A DNA stretch of 33,411 nucleotides from JAYRWN01 sp041917975 (GTDB lineage: Bacteria; Bacteroidota; Bacteroidia; Chitinophagales; Saprospiraceae), in NCBI GenBank assembly GCA_041917975.1, contig JAYRWN010000177.1:1-33411 (forward strand), written 5' to 3'. Of the stretch, positions 23,447 through 31,797 are shown piece by piece. Numbering within the stretch: position 1 is the first letter of the stretch; the number at the start of each line of letters is the position of its first letter. Below the pieces are notes generated by a model that saw only the letters and a list, made by a program, of their open reading frames with translations, did not search any database and was not told the origin of the DNA. Position numbers and translations under genes: made by a program.

Positions 23447-24835
23447 TTAAAAATTTAAGCGTAAATAAAAACCTGCATGTAATCTTCCCGGCTCGCGGTA
23501 TTCCAAATCAGGAGGGGATCTGAGCACATTATTCAGACGGTAATAAATATTCATCCCGGACTCCAACCCTGAATTCAGGTTATAATTGTAGCCCAAGATC
23601 AATTGATGTTGCGTCTGATGCAAGGGGGTCATGTCCAACCAGCCATTTTGGACTTCATGTAATATTTCCTGCACTTTTCGGCTGCGTGCTGCCGAAGGCA
23701 TTAAGGTAACCTCAAGAATTCTACCTTGTAAGCCCAATAAATACTCGGCCAGATATCCGGTATACACTTCATGCCGACCGAAATAATAACTTACCTCCAA
23801 GGGTAACTGTAATGTATGAGCGGTGTGCCCGGACATAACAAAATACTGGCTCTGGCTTCCAAAATCATAGGTGATTTGTTCCTTTAGACGGGTATTTAAA
23901 TTCATGCTATGAAGCTGATGATAATACACGCCAGTGTTAAATCCCAGACGATGATTAAAAGCATATTTTACAGGCACTCCCACGCGTAAACCAGCAAAAT
24001 TTCTATCCTCATCCCAAGGCGCGGTAAGTCCTTCTAAATGTAATGCGGCTTTAATTCGCGGGGCATCTTGGAAGGATTTTGAACCTGGTGTTGTTGAATG
24101 CGCTATATATTTAATAAATGTCCTGAAATTCTGCGCTTTCAAAGGTTTAAACTTTATCTCCGGTAAGTTATGAATTACCCCGGATACGGCTGATTTGCTA
24201 ACACTTCCATTATCGGTCTGTGCTGAAGGTAAAGAGGCCTGTACCGATCCAGCTTCGATTCGATGATGGCCATTAATTTCTGCAGCCAGTACATCATTTA
24301 TTGATTTCTTAATTCGTTTGGTTTCAGAAGTAAGAAGTAAAGTGTTTTTAATACCATGAGCTGAAGCTTCAGCATCTATCTGATTAGTATGTTTTGCTGG
24401 AAATGTTGGAATTGGAGAAAGTAGTGAAGGTATTTTATCTGATGTACTGCTTATAGCACCTGAAGGATTAAGGTCAGGAAATTCATTAGAATAAGAAGGC
24501 TGGAGTGGATTGGTGGTGGATAATTGATTATTTGTTGGGTTGATAAATTCATTACCGTTACGGCCGACTTGATTTTTTCTTATGGTCTCAGCAGTATCCT
24601 CCGTAACTTTTCCAGCTGATACTTCAAAAGTTATGTAAACTAAATACAAGCTTAAGGTAGCGATTATTAATCCGCCAAATGTCCACCAATAAAAAAAGCC
24701 GCGTCGTTTTTTCTTTTGATTTTGATCAATCAATTTTTTTGCCTCTTCCCAGTGGGCGGGATTAAACTCAAAAGATTTCCGATCAAGTTCGTTTTGAATA
24801 AAACGATCCAAATTATTTTCACGCTCCCCCGTCAT
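23447..24835 (-). CDS. Anti-sigma-like membrane protein with C-terminal outer-membrane-barrel-like domain
   Basis: Layout of the 462 residues: a short acidic/basic cytoplasmic head (1-45, with FNPAHWEEAKKLID, the pattern often seen in Bacteroidota anti-sigma proteins), one transmembrane helix (about 46-70), a low-complexity Ser/Thr/Asn/Pro-rich linker (about 71-240), and a beta-rich C-terminal region (about 255-462: GLRVGVPVKYAF, HRLGFNTGVYYHQL, QLPLEVSYYFG, QLILGYNYNLNSG) ending in Phe, as outer-membrane barrels do. The stop of the sigma gene is two bases upstream of its ATG, so the pair is co-translated. The likely role is to hold or release the sigma factor in response to an envelope signal. 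No zinc-binding HxxxCxxC is seen. Function is inferred from layout and position, not from a recognised family. Confidence 0.65.
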   Translation of the reverse strand: MTGERENNLDRFIQNELDRKSFEFNPAHWEEAKKLIDQNQKKKRRGFFYWWTFGGLIIATLSLYLVYITFEVSAGKVTEDTAETIRKNQVGRNGNEFINPTNNQLSTTNPLQPSYSNEFPDLNPSGAISSTSDKIPSLLSPIPTFPAKHTNQIDAEASAHGIKNTLLLTSETKRIKKSINDVLAAEINGHHRIEAGSVQASLPSAQTDNGSVSKSAVSGVIHNLPEIKFKPLKAQNFRTFIKYIAHSTTPGSKSFQDAPRIKAALHLEGLTAPWDEDRNFAGLRVGVPVKYAFNHRLGFNTGVYYHQLHSMNLNTRLKEQITYDFGSQSQYFVMSGHTAHTLQLPLEVSYYFGRHEVYTGYLAEYLLGLQGRILEVTLMPSAARSRKVQEILHEVQNGWLDMTPLHQTQHQLILGYNYNLNSGLESGMNIYYRLNNVLRSPPDLEYREPGRLHAGFYLRLNF

Positions 24836-24837
24836 AA

Positions 24838-25434
24838 TTAAATTGGTTTAAGTTTGACAGCTGAATTTTCTTGATTTGTATTCCTTGAAATGACTTGTTG
24901 ATTTATTATTTTTTCCTGCAATAATTTACGGGCTTGATTTAGATACCATTTCGAAGTTCCCTCCGACAATCCAATTAGCTGGGCTATGTCGGCATGTGAA
25001 TACCCGTCAATGGCAAATAAATTAAAAACTTTTCCATGTATTTCAGGTAACTCAGCGATCAGTTTGTACAATTGATCTACATTCATTTTACATTCTGCGG
25101 CATTAAAATCATGGCCACACTCCGGAAAATTTGAGCTTTGGTCCACATACTGAATATACATTTTATGCTTTCTATTTTTTCTATACTCATCGATAATAGT
25201 ATTTATCGCCACTTTTTTGAACCACGGTTCAAAAGGAATCTCCGGAGAATATTTGGTTAAGTTAGTTACAATTTTGTAAAAACACAGATTCATGACTGAT
25301 ACTGCTTCTTGCTGGTCAGCATGGTATCGCGTAGTAATCTTCATCAAGGTGTTGTAACAAAGTCGATACAACTCGAAGTGTGCTTTCTCGTGCCCTTTAA
25401 TACATGCTTTTAATATGTCGTGAGAAATCTCCAT
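24838..25434 (-). CDS. ECF-type RNA polymerase sigma factor
   Basis: A sigma-70 family, extracytoplasmic-function sigma factor of 198 residues. Region 2 spans about 20-95 (FELYRLCYNTLMKI through PFEPWFKKVAINTIIDEYRK, the core-binding and -10-reading part). Region 4 spans about 125-180 (AELPEIHGKVFNLFAIDGYSHADIAQLIGLSEGTSKWYLNQARKLL, seen in pieces, with the helix-turn-helix that reads -35). There is no region 1 or 3, as usual for ECF factors. It directs RNA polymerase to a small set of envelope-related genes. The gene is followed two bases later by the anti-sigma-like gene, then the lipoprotein, forming an operon. Upstream, only a hairpin separates it from the T9SS repeat protein gene and I saw no promoter in that gap, so read-through is possible. 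Confidence 0.92.
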   Translation of the reverse strand: MEISHDILKACIKGHEKAHFELYRLCYNTLMKITTRYHADQQEAVSVMNLCFYKIVTNLTKYSPEIPFEPWFKKVAINTIIDEYRKNRKHKMYIQYVDQSSNFPECGHDFNAAECKMNVDQLYKLIAELPEIHGKVFNLFAIDGYSHADIAQLIGLSEGTSKWYLNQARKLLQEKIINQQVISRNTNQENSAVKLKPI

Positions 25435-25446
25435 TAGTTAAATTAT

Positions 25447-25475
25447 GACGGGACGACTACTTCAGCCGTCCCGTC
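25447..25475 (-). terminator. Stem-loop between the T9SS repeat protein and sigma factor genes
   Basis: GACGGGACG (25447-25455) pairs perfectly with CGTCCCGTC (25467-25475), loop of eleven. On the minus strand it is followed by ATAATTT, a poor T-run. It may terminate part of the transcription from the repeat-protein gene and allow some to reach the sigma gene. Confidence 0.55.
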
Positions 25476-25487
25476 TTATAAACTTAT

Positions 25488-27866
25488 CTAGTGTTTTAAT
25501 ATTTTCTTATTAAGCAATGTATAACCATCTGTTATTCTTATAACGTATAAACCAGGTGGCAAGTTGTTAAGTTCGATATGGTGTTGATTTTCACCAGCGC
25601 TTAAATTTAATACATCTGATTTAAGCAAAGTACCTTGCGGATTGTAAAGTTGAAGTTGGTAAATACCAGCAGACGAATTTACCCAGCGCACCTGAATCAA
25701 TCCCTTAGCAGGATTTGGACTTACATCCAGTGCCTGCATGGTCGAAACCCGCATTTCCAAGGTTTTATTTTGCCCTTTGTTATGGTTAAAATTACCTGCT
25801 TTATCGGGCTGAAGTATCAATCCCTTTGCCGAATTTTCGTTGGTGGTTATACAGGTGGACGTACTGCAACCTTTACTATCCGTAACAGTTACACAATATT
25901 CACCAGGTTCGCCTGGATCAATTTGTTTGGTGGTTGCTCCGGTATTCCATTGATATTTATATGGTCTGACGCCTTCGGTCACCGCCAATAATTTTCCATT
26001 CGGTAAAATTTTGATGGCTACCTCACATAAATTAAAATCTACCTCCACACATTCCTCAGCAACACATCCTGATTCAAAGGCAACCCGGACACAATATTTA
26101 CCTGCTTCCTTTACAATAATGGAGATGGAGTTTTCACCAGTGCTCCATTTAACTTCTTTTACCTTTCCTCCGGCTGTTTGTAGAGCTAATGTTGCACTTT
26201 GGTCTTCCTGGGTATGGATACGTATTTCAACCTTACAGCGGGATTTCGGAATTTCGATACAATCTTCAGCGACGCATCCATCAGCATTTTCCACGCGCAG
26301 GCAATATTTTCCGGCCTCTTTTACCACCATGCAAGCAGTGGTCTCCCCGGTCGACCACTTATATCTCACTAATGAATCCTCAGGCTGTGCATGAGCACAT
26401 AACATCCAGGATTCATTGCCCAAAGAATCTGTAAATAATTGTCTTTTTATTTCCACTTTACACCGTTCCTGTTTGCTCAACGTAATGCATTCACGAGCAA
26501 TGCAGCCATTTTCAAATAAAACTTTCACACAATATTCGCCACGACGTTCTACTCTAATACATTTATCGGTAGAACCGGTGGACCAACTTATGGCTTTGAC
26601 TGCCGGTGAATCAGGAAGCTTTAAACAGATGCCAAGCGTATTATCACCGGTGGAATCAGGAACAAAAGTCGTATCTAAAGCTATACGGCAATGATCTATT
26701 TCATCGAGGTTTATACATTTACGGATAATGCATCCATTGCGATATTTAACCTGTACACAATATTCACCAGCCTTTTCTATCCTGATGCATTCAGTCGAAT
26801 CACCAGTGGACCATAGGAAAGATTCAATTTTCTGACCCGGACTGGTAATAGCGCATAGTTTCCGTGTACGGATCGCTGCATTTTCATTAGGCAGAACTTT
26901 AATGTCCAAACGACAGGCATTGCGATCAGGGATGGTGATGCATTGGCGGGCAATACAACCGTTGGCAAATAACACTTTTACACAATATTCACCCGGCTGA
27001 TCCACTTTGGTGCACCGTTCGGTAGAACCATTTGACCAGTGTATAGATGTGACTACCGGTGAATCAGGCAACTGCACACAAAGTCCTAAAGAATTTTCAC
27101 GGTCAGCTTCGGGATAACGAATGGTATCTATGCTCACGCGGCACACCTCATCTAGGCCTACAGTGATGCATTTCCTAATTGTACAGCCGTTAAGATAATT
27201 AACCGCGACACAATATTCACCACTTCTTTCGATGCGGATACACTCGGTGGTTGCACCATTATTCCAAAGGTAAGAGGCCGCTTTTTGATTCGGGCTAGTG
27301 AGTGCACAAAGTTTTCGGCTTGGGGATTGGGCATTTTCGTTAGGTAAGACTTTAATATCGAGCCTGCAAGAGTCTAAATTGTCCAGTTCAATACAAGTTT
27401 CGGCTACGCAGCCATTGGTAAAAACCGCCCGAAGGCAGTACTTACCCGGGGAGGTTACCACTAATAAAGAATCTTTTTTTCCATCGTTCCAAGTCCATTC
27501 TTTAACCCGGGCATCCGACTTGAACACGGGCAGTAAGACAAGTCCGGCCGATGTTACTGCTTTTTCGATGGCCACCCTGCAAGAGGCGGAATTACCGAGT
27601 TCAATTTTAACACACTTTTCGGCAACACAGCGATTGGAAAACTGGACTTTGACGCAATATTCACCGGAGACCTGTGGGGTTATGCTGGGCCCCGATTCTC
27701 CGGTGCTCCATTGAATAATAGCGGCGCTATCCGCCGGTCTTAGGTCAATTTTGAGGATAAAACTTTGGTCAGATTTTTCACGTAAAATATTCACTTTACA
27801 GTCCTGAGCAGCGAGGGGGTAACAAAGCGCGAAGGCTAGAAAAAGTACACTTGCTTTGTTTTTCAT
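25488..27866 (-). CDS. Secreted Cys-rich repeat protein with T9SS sorting domain
   Basis: 792 residues: a signal peptide (MKNKASVLFLAFALCYPLAAQ), nine tandem repeats of about 66-76 residues starting at Cys 23, 96, 167, 242, 318, 393, 469, 544 and 614, a linker, and a C-terminal sorting domain (about 715-792, with SPNPAKG, LYNPQG and LPPGLYVIRITDG ending KKILKH) that sends proteins across the outer membrane by the type IX system. Each repeat follows Cys-x-(hydrophobic), a W(S/N)xG turn, an EYC(V)xV strand and NGCxxxxC, so at least three conserved cysteines, likely in disulfides. Repeats 3-4 and 5-6 form two 151-residue copies. The fold resembles PKD/Ig-like surface modules. Probably an adhesin or surface-layer component; ligand unknown. 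No promoter was found in the upstream 130 bases on this strand. Confidence 0.88.
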   Translation of the reverse strand: MKNKASVLFLAFALCYPLAAQDCKVNILREKSDQSFILKIDLRPADSAAIIQWSTGESGPSITPQVSGEYCVKVQFSNRCVAEKCVKIELGNSASCRVAIEKAVTSAGLVLLPVFKSDARVKEWTWNDGKKDSLLVVTSPGKYCLRAVFTNGCVAETCIELDNLDSCRLDIKVLPNENAQSPSRKLCALTSPNQKAASYLWNNGATTECIRIERSGEYCVAVNYLNGCTIRKCITVGLDEVCRVSIDTIRYPEADRENSLGLCVQLPDSPVVTSIHWSNGSTERCTKVDQPGEYCVKVLFANGCIARQCITIPDRNACRLDIKVLPNENAAIRTRKLCAITSPGQKIESFLWSTGDSTECIRIEKAGEYCVQVKYRNGCIIRKCINLDEIDHCRIALDTTFVPDSTGDNTLGICLKLPDSPAVKAISWSTGSTDKCIRVERRGEYCVKVLFENGCIARECITLSKQERCKVEIKRQLFTDSLGNESWMLCAHAQPEDSLVRYKWSTGETTACMVVKEAGKYCLRVENADGCVAEDCIEIPKSRCKVEIRIHTQEDQSATLALQTAGGKVKEVKWSTGENSISIIVKEAGKYCVRVAFESGCVAEECVEVDFNLCEVAIKILPNGKLLAVTEGVRPYKYQWNTGATTKQIDPGEPGEYCVTVTDSKGCSTSTCITTNENSAKGLILQPDKAGNFNHNKGQNKTLEMRVSTMQALDVSPNPAKGLIQVRWVNSSAGIYQLQLYNPQGTLLKSDVLNLSAGENQHHIELNNLPPGLYVIRITDGYTLLNKKILKH
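26463..27368 (-). repeat. Two tandem 453-bp units inside the T9SS repeat protein gene
   Basis: Unit A is 26916-27368 (repeats 3-4) and unit B is 26463-26915 (repeats 5-6). Both encode exactly 151 residues, 75 then 76. By hand count repeats 3 and 5 share about 49 of 75 residues and repeats 4 and 6 about 41 of 76, more than neighbouring repeats share with each other. Confidence 0.75.
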
Positions 27867-27983
27867 AATTTTTTCTCTTTTTAATTAAGTAATACTTTGT
27901 TGTTTTACCCCTTACACGTAGAGAAGATGACCCAGGTTGGTATTGCCAGTCATTTTTTTTTTAACTTTTTAGCGCATGAGCCT

Positions 27984-27991
27984 TAGGTTTG
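27984..27991 (+). promoter_or_regulatory. -7 element directly upstream of rarA
   Basis: TAGGTTTG matches TANNTTTG and ends four bases before the ATG at 27996, suggesting transcription starts at or just beside the start codon. -33 region is a T-rich run, not a clear TTTG. Confidence 0.4.
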
Positions 27992-27995
27992 TAGT

Positions 27996-29264
27996 ATGCA
28001 ACCATTAGCAGATCGGTTAAGACCAACTCATCTAACTCAAATAGCAGGCCAGGATCATTTAGTAGGTCCTAAAGGCGTTTTTCTGCGTTTTCTGGAATCC
28101 GGAAATATTCCCTCGTTTATTTTATGGGGACCCCCAGGTGTAGGAAAAACCACCTTAGCCAATATTATCGCTCATGAACTAAAACGCCCCTTTTATACCC
28201 TTAGTGCGGTGCATAGTGGGGTAAAAGAGGTGCGTGAAACTATCCAAAAAGCAGAGCAACAAAAGTTTTTCCAACGTCCGCAACCCATCTTATTTATTGA
28301 TGAAATTCACCGTTTCAGTAAATCTCAACAAGATTCGCTTTTAGGGGCGGTAGAAAAAGGAACAATAACTCTAATTGGCGCAACCACCGAAAATCCATCT
28401 TTTGAAGTGATCTCGGCGTTATTATCTCGCTGCCAGGTATACCTCTTAAATCCACTTGATGAGGAAGCTTGCCTAAAAGTCTTGCACCGGGCCTTACAGG
28501 AGGACGAGGTTTTAAAACAATTGAGCTTAGAACCAAGGGAGACCGAATCCCTCATTATACTAGCGGGAGGAGACGGCAGGAAATTATTAAACATTATCGA
28601 AATGATCAGCCAAGCCCCTCCTTCAGATAAGCTGATCACCAACGCTTATGTAGAAGAATTGGTCCAACAAAATTTGTTGCGTTATGATAAAGGAGCCGAC
28701 CAGCATTACGACATGGCTAGCGCTCTCATTAAATCCATCCGCGGCAGCGATCCCAATGCAGCCGTTTATTGGCTGGCTCGTATGTTAGCGGGAGGAGAGG
28801 ATGTCAAATTTATCGCCAGGCGTTTGATCATTTCAGCGGCCGAAGATGTAGGATTGGCTAACCCAAATGCTTTATTACTCGCTCAAGCGGCTTTTCAGGC
28901 TGTCCATGTGATCGGCATGCCAGAGGCACGTATTATCTTATCGGAAGCTGTCATCTATTTAGCTTCTTCGCCTAAAAGTAACAGCGCCTATATGGCCATT
29001 CAAAAAGCCTGGCAAGAAACAGAACAATCTGGCAATGAACCTATTCCACTCCATCTTCGGAACGCCCCAACCTCCTTAATGAAAACTTTGGGCTATGGGA
29101 AAAATTATCAATATGCTCACGACTATGAAAAGAACTTTGTACAACAAGACTATATGCCTGAACGCCTAACTGGCCGGCAATTTTATTTCACTGCTAAAAA
29201 TGCACAAGAAGATAAGATACGACAATTCCTAAAAGAGCGCTGGAAAGATAAATACGATTATTAG
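27996..29264 (+). CDS. rarA: Replication-associated recombination protein A (RarA/MgsA AAA ATPase)
   Basis: Clamp-loader-like AAA+ ATPase that acts at stalled replication forks with single-stranded DNA-binding protein. The N-terminus PLADRLRPTHLTQIAGQDHLVG is the conserved start of the family. Walker A is GPPGVGKT at 45-52, Walker B is LFIDEIHRF, sensor 1 is GATTENPSFEV, and the arginine-finger segment is SALLSRCQVY. The C-terminal tetramerisation region contains SIRGSDPNAAVYWLARMLAGGED and AAEDVGLANP, both typical. Length 422 is complete. ATG 27996 matches the family start exactly. It is divergent from the T9SS repeat gene, with a possible promoter element touching the start codon. Confidence 0.95.
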   Translation: MQPLADRLRPTHLTQIAGQDHLVGPKGVFLRFLESGNIPSFILWGPPGVGKTTLANIIAHELKRPFYTLSAVHSGVKEVRETIQKAEQQKFFQRPQPILFIDEIHRFSKSQQDSLLGAVEKGTITLIGATTENPSFEVISALLSRCQVYLLNPLDEEACLKVLHRALQEDEVLKQLSLEPRETESLIILAGGDGRKLLNIIEMISQAPPSDKLITNAYVEELVQQNLLRYDKGADQHYDMASALIKSIRGSDPNAAVYWLARMLAGGEDVKFIARRLIISAAEDVGLANPNALLLAQAAFQAVHVIGMPEARIILSEAVIYLASSPKSNSAYMAIQKAWQETEQSGNEPIPLHLRNAPTSLMKTLGYGKNYQYAHDYEKNFVQQDYMPERLTGRQFYFTAKNAQEDKIRQFLKERWKDKYDY

Positions 29265-29320
29265 TTACCGTTTGAACATTGTCCTATTAACCCTGTTAAT
29301 GACAAAATATAAATAAATGC

Positions 29321-30463
29321 ATGGAAGTTACAGCCAGACATGATCTAGCTATGATCAAAGAAAGCGCCCGGGATTTTGCCGAAACGTACCTTCGTCCCCA
29401 TGTCATGACCTGGGATGAAGCGCAACATTTTCCGGTTGAGGTATTTAAAGAAATGGGTAAATATGGTTTCCTTGGCGTGTTAGTTCCTGAAGAATATGGG
29501 GGTGCGGGATTAGGTTACCAGGAATATATAACCATAATCGAAGAAATAGCTAAAGTAGATTCGTCCATTGGCCTCTCGGTCGCAGCGCACAATTCTTTAT
29601 GTACCGGTCACATTTTAACCTTTGGTAATGAAGAGCAGAAAAAGAAATATTTACCTAAACTGGCTAGTGGGGAGTGGATTGGAGCCTGGGGGCTGACAGA
29701 ACCCAATACCGGTAGTGATGCCATACGGATGCAATGTGTGTCTAAAAAACAAAACGGCTCTTACGAGCTAAACGGCACCAAAAATTGGATTACCCATGGT
29801 CTCTCAGCAGACGTAGCAGTAGTCATAGTGCGCAGCGGAGAATTATTAGACAGCCGCGGCATGTCAGCTTTCATTGTGGAAAGGGGCACACCGGGGTTTA
29901 GTGGCGGTAAAAAAGAAAATAAACTGGGCATGCGCGCTTCCGAAACAGCAGAAATGATTTTTCAAAACTGCCAAATATCTGAAGACCAGCGACTAGGAGC
30001 AGAAGGCGAAGGGTTCATTCAAGCCATGAAAGTGTTAGAAGGCGGCCGAATTTCCATTGCCGCGCTTTCGCTGGGGATAGCTCAGGGAGCTTACCAAGCA
30101 TCCTTAACTTACGCTAAACAAAGGCATCAATTTGGCAAGCCAATTGCTTCTTTTCAGGCTATTTCTTTCAAATTGGCCGATATGGCTACCAAAATTCAGG
30201 CCGCAGAATTATTAACCAGAAAAGCAGGGGCACTCAAAGACAAAAAAGAACCGGTAAACAAACTTTCAGCAATGGCTAAATTGTTCGCTTCTGAAGCGTG
30301 TGTTGAAATCGCAAATGAGGCGGTTCAGATCCACGGCGGTTACGGTTATACCAAAGAATTTCCGGTAGAAAAATTTTATCGTGACTCCAAATTATGCACC
30401 ATTGGAGAAGGAACTTCCGAAATTCAAAAGCTGGTCATCTCCCGGATGATTACATCCGAATAA
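29321..30463 (+). CDS. Acyl-CoA dehydrogenase
   Basis: FAD-dependent enzyme introducing the alpha-beta double bond in acyl-CoA, the first step of beta-oxidation or of amino-acid-derived short-chain acyl-CoA breakdown. Signatures: GAWGLTEPNTGSDA (FAD/substrate loop), QRHQFGKPIASFQAISFKLADM, QIHGGYGYTKEFPVEKFYRD, and IGEGTSEIQ, where the Glu at about 363 sits at the catalytic-base position of the butyryl/short-chain group. Length 380 is normal for short-chain members; chain-length preference cannot be set from sequence alone. It would need an electron-transfer flavoprotein, which is not in the window. It follows rarA by 56 bases and converges with the NUDIX gene 35 bases further on. Confidence 0.93.
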   Translation: MEVTARHDLAMIKESARDFAETYLRPHVMTWDEAQHFPVEVFKEMGKYGFLGVLVPEEYGGAGLGYQEYITIIEEIAKVDSSIGLSVAAHNSLCTGHILTFGNEEQKKKYLPKLASGEWIGAWGLTEPNTGSDAIRMQCVSKKQNGSYELNGTKNWITHGLSADVAVVIVRSGELLDSRGMSAFIVERGTPGFSGGKKENKLGMRASETAEMIFQNCQISEDQRLGAEGEGFIQAMKVLEGGRISIAALSLGIAQGAYQASLTYAKQRHQFGKPIASFQAISFKLADMATKIQAAELLTRKAGALKDKKEPVNKLSAMAKLFASEACVEIANEAVQIHGGYGYTKEFPVEKFYRDSKLCTIGEGTSEIQKLVISRMITSE

Positions 30464-30498
30464 CCGATGTTGTTCTCAATTATTCTGCGTCTTTTATT

Positions 30499-31113
30499 CT
30501 AATGATAGTTTTGATGATAGAAGGTGACCAGATCACGAATGTTGGCGTAAATAGGTTGATAGGATTTTAAAAATTCATCCGGTATAACCCACTGGGCATC
30601 AGTGATACCCTCTTCTGTTTGGATAAAAATGTCTGTGCTTTTGGCGGTCATATTAAACCAAAAAGTAACTTTTATGGTCCATTCGCCTCCAGCCTTAAAA
30701 ACATGATAGGTAACGGGCAATGGCCGCTCTAGAGTAGCTTTCACTCCCGTTTCTTCACGGACTTCACGAATAGCTGCTTTTTCAATGGTTTCCCCGGCAT
30801 CAATTTTACCTTTGGGAATGTCCCAGCTTCCCCTTCTGAAAATAACCAGGATTTTATCATTATTTCTGACAATGCCTCCCGCTGCCTCAATGACTTTGAA
30901 GGTGGTCATAAACTCCTGAAACAAGATATTAAGATCATCATGATAAAAAACAATAGAATTGTAGTTGAAATGGTTATTCACGTATTGTAAAAATAATTTT
31001 TTCTGTCCCGAATAAGGGACGACAGGGTTTTTAAAAGTACCAGCCAAATCAGTAATAACCTCTGCCGTTGAACACAACTTTAAAGGTGTTTCGTTAACAT
31101 ATAATTTGTACAT
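30499..31113 (-). CDS. NUDIX hydrolase with N-terminal extension
   Basis: Hydrolyses a nucleoside diphosphate linked to another group. The Nudix box GX5EX7REUXEEXGU is complete at residues 102-124 (Gly102, Glu108, Arg116, Glu117, Glu120, Glu121, Gly123). Before the Nudix domain, residues 1-75 are an unassigned region (MYKLYVNETP, then NYNSIVFYHDDLNILFQEFM). The phrase SWDIPKGKIDAGE just before the box is common in diadenosine-polyphosphate or general housekeeping Nudix proteins, but the substrate is not settled. It diverges from pyrE with a 38-base gap; I recall this Nudix-pyrE pairing from other Bacteroidota, so it may be conserved. No promoter was obvious in the gap. Confidence 0.9.
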   Translation of the reverse strand: MYKLYVNETPLKLCSTAEVITDLAGTFKNPVVPYSGQKKLFLQYVNNHFNYNSIVFYHDDLNILFQEFMTTFKVIEAAGGIVRNNDKILVIFRRGSWDIPKGKIDAGETIEKAAIREVREETGVKATLERPLPVTYHVFKAGGEWTIKVTFWFNMTAKSTDIFIQTEEGITDAQWVIPDEFLKSYQPIYANIRDLVTFYHQNYH

Positions 31114-31151
31114 TCGCAGTCGATCTAGACATTTTTATTAAAATCCCTCTG

Positions 31152-31790
31152 ATGGATTCAAAAGCCAAAATTGCACTTTCGCTCCTGCAAATAAACGCAA
31201 TTCAACTAAGGCCACAAAATCCTTTTACCTGGGCTTCAGGGATAAAATCACCCATTTATTGCGATAATCGCATCGCACTCTCCTACCCATCCGTACGCCG
31301 GCTCATCCTGGATATTTTTTTAGAAAAATTAAGATTATCAGAGCAACAAGTTGACGTGATAGCCGGGGTGGCCACGGCTGGTATTCCCTGGGCCTCATTT
31401 ATCGCACTGGAAAGTGGTCTGCCTTTGATCTATGTGCGTTCAGAGGCTAAATCTCACGGCCGGCAAAACTCGGTAGAAGGAAAAATTGAACCGGGACAAA
31501 AAGTATTGCTGGTGGAAGATTTAATTTCAACCGGAGGAAGCAGTTTAAAAGCATTACACAACCTGCGGGAACAGCAGGCTGACGTGACCGCTTTGGTGGC
31601 CATTTTTCAATATGGGTTTGCTGAAGCTTTAGATAGTTTTCGACACGCCCATTGCCCGTTCTCAACCTTAACAGATTATCCTACCCTAATCAGCCAAGCT
31701 TATGATGAGGGCCTGATTCATGAAACAGATTTACAACTTTTAGATACCTGGAGGATTAATCCACATCAGTGGCCTCAACACCAAGATTAA
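31152..31790 (+). CDS. pyrE: Orotate phosphoribosyltransferase
   Basis: Joins orotate and PRPP to make orotidine monophosphate, the fifth step of pyrimidine synthesis, in the cytoplasm. The PRPP-binding loop is VLLVEDLISTGGSS; upstream are FTWASGIKSPIYCDNR, the substrate-binding N-terminal block, and YVRSEAKSHGRQNSVEG, the flexible catalytic loop with its Lys and His. Length 212 is normal. ATG 31152 starts with a typical short lead. It runs with the M42 peptidase gene (gap of seven bases), which are probably one transcript. No PyrR-type attenuator or uracil-responsive leader was seen in the short upstream gap. Confidence 0.95.
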   Translation: MDSKAKIALSLLQINAIQLRPQNPFTWASGIKSPIYCDNRIALSYPSVRRLILDIFLEKLRLSEQQVDVIAGVATAGIPWASFIALESGLPLIYVRSEAKSHGRQNSVEGKIEPGQKVLLVEDLISTGGSSLKALHNLREQQADVTALVAIFQYGFAEALDSFRHAHCPFSTLTDYPTLISQAYDEGLIHETDLQLLDTWRINPHQWPQHQD

Positions 31791-31797
31791 ATGTCCT

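Noticed and set aside
25635..26694. Several plus-strand frames of 81-127 codons
   Set aside because: Antisense to the T9SS repeat gene; their similarity to each other only reflects the coding repeats.
25488..27866. Repetitive region as a possible CRISPR array or non-coding repeat
   Set aside because: The repeats are coding, about 210-228 bases long, diverged at DNA level and aligned to a Cys-rich protein repeat.
27953..27962. Run of ten T as a terminator before rarA
   Set aside because: Only a 4-bp stem precedes it (TTGG/CCAG with a wobble), and no plus-strand gene ends upstream.
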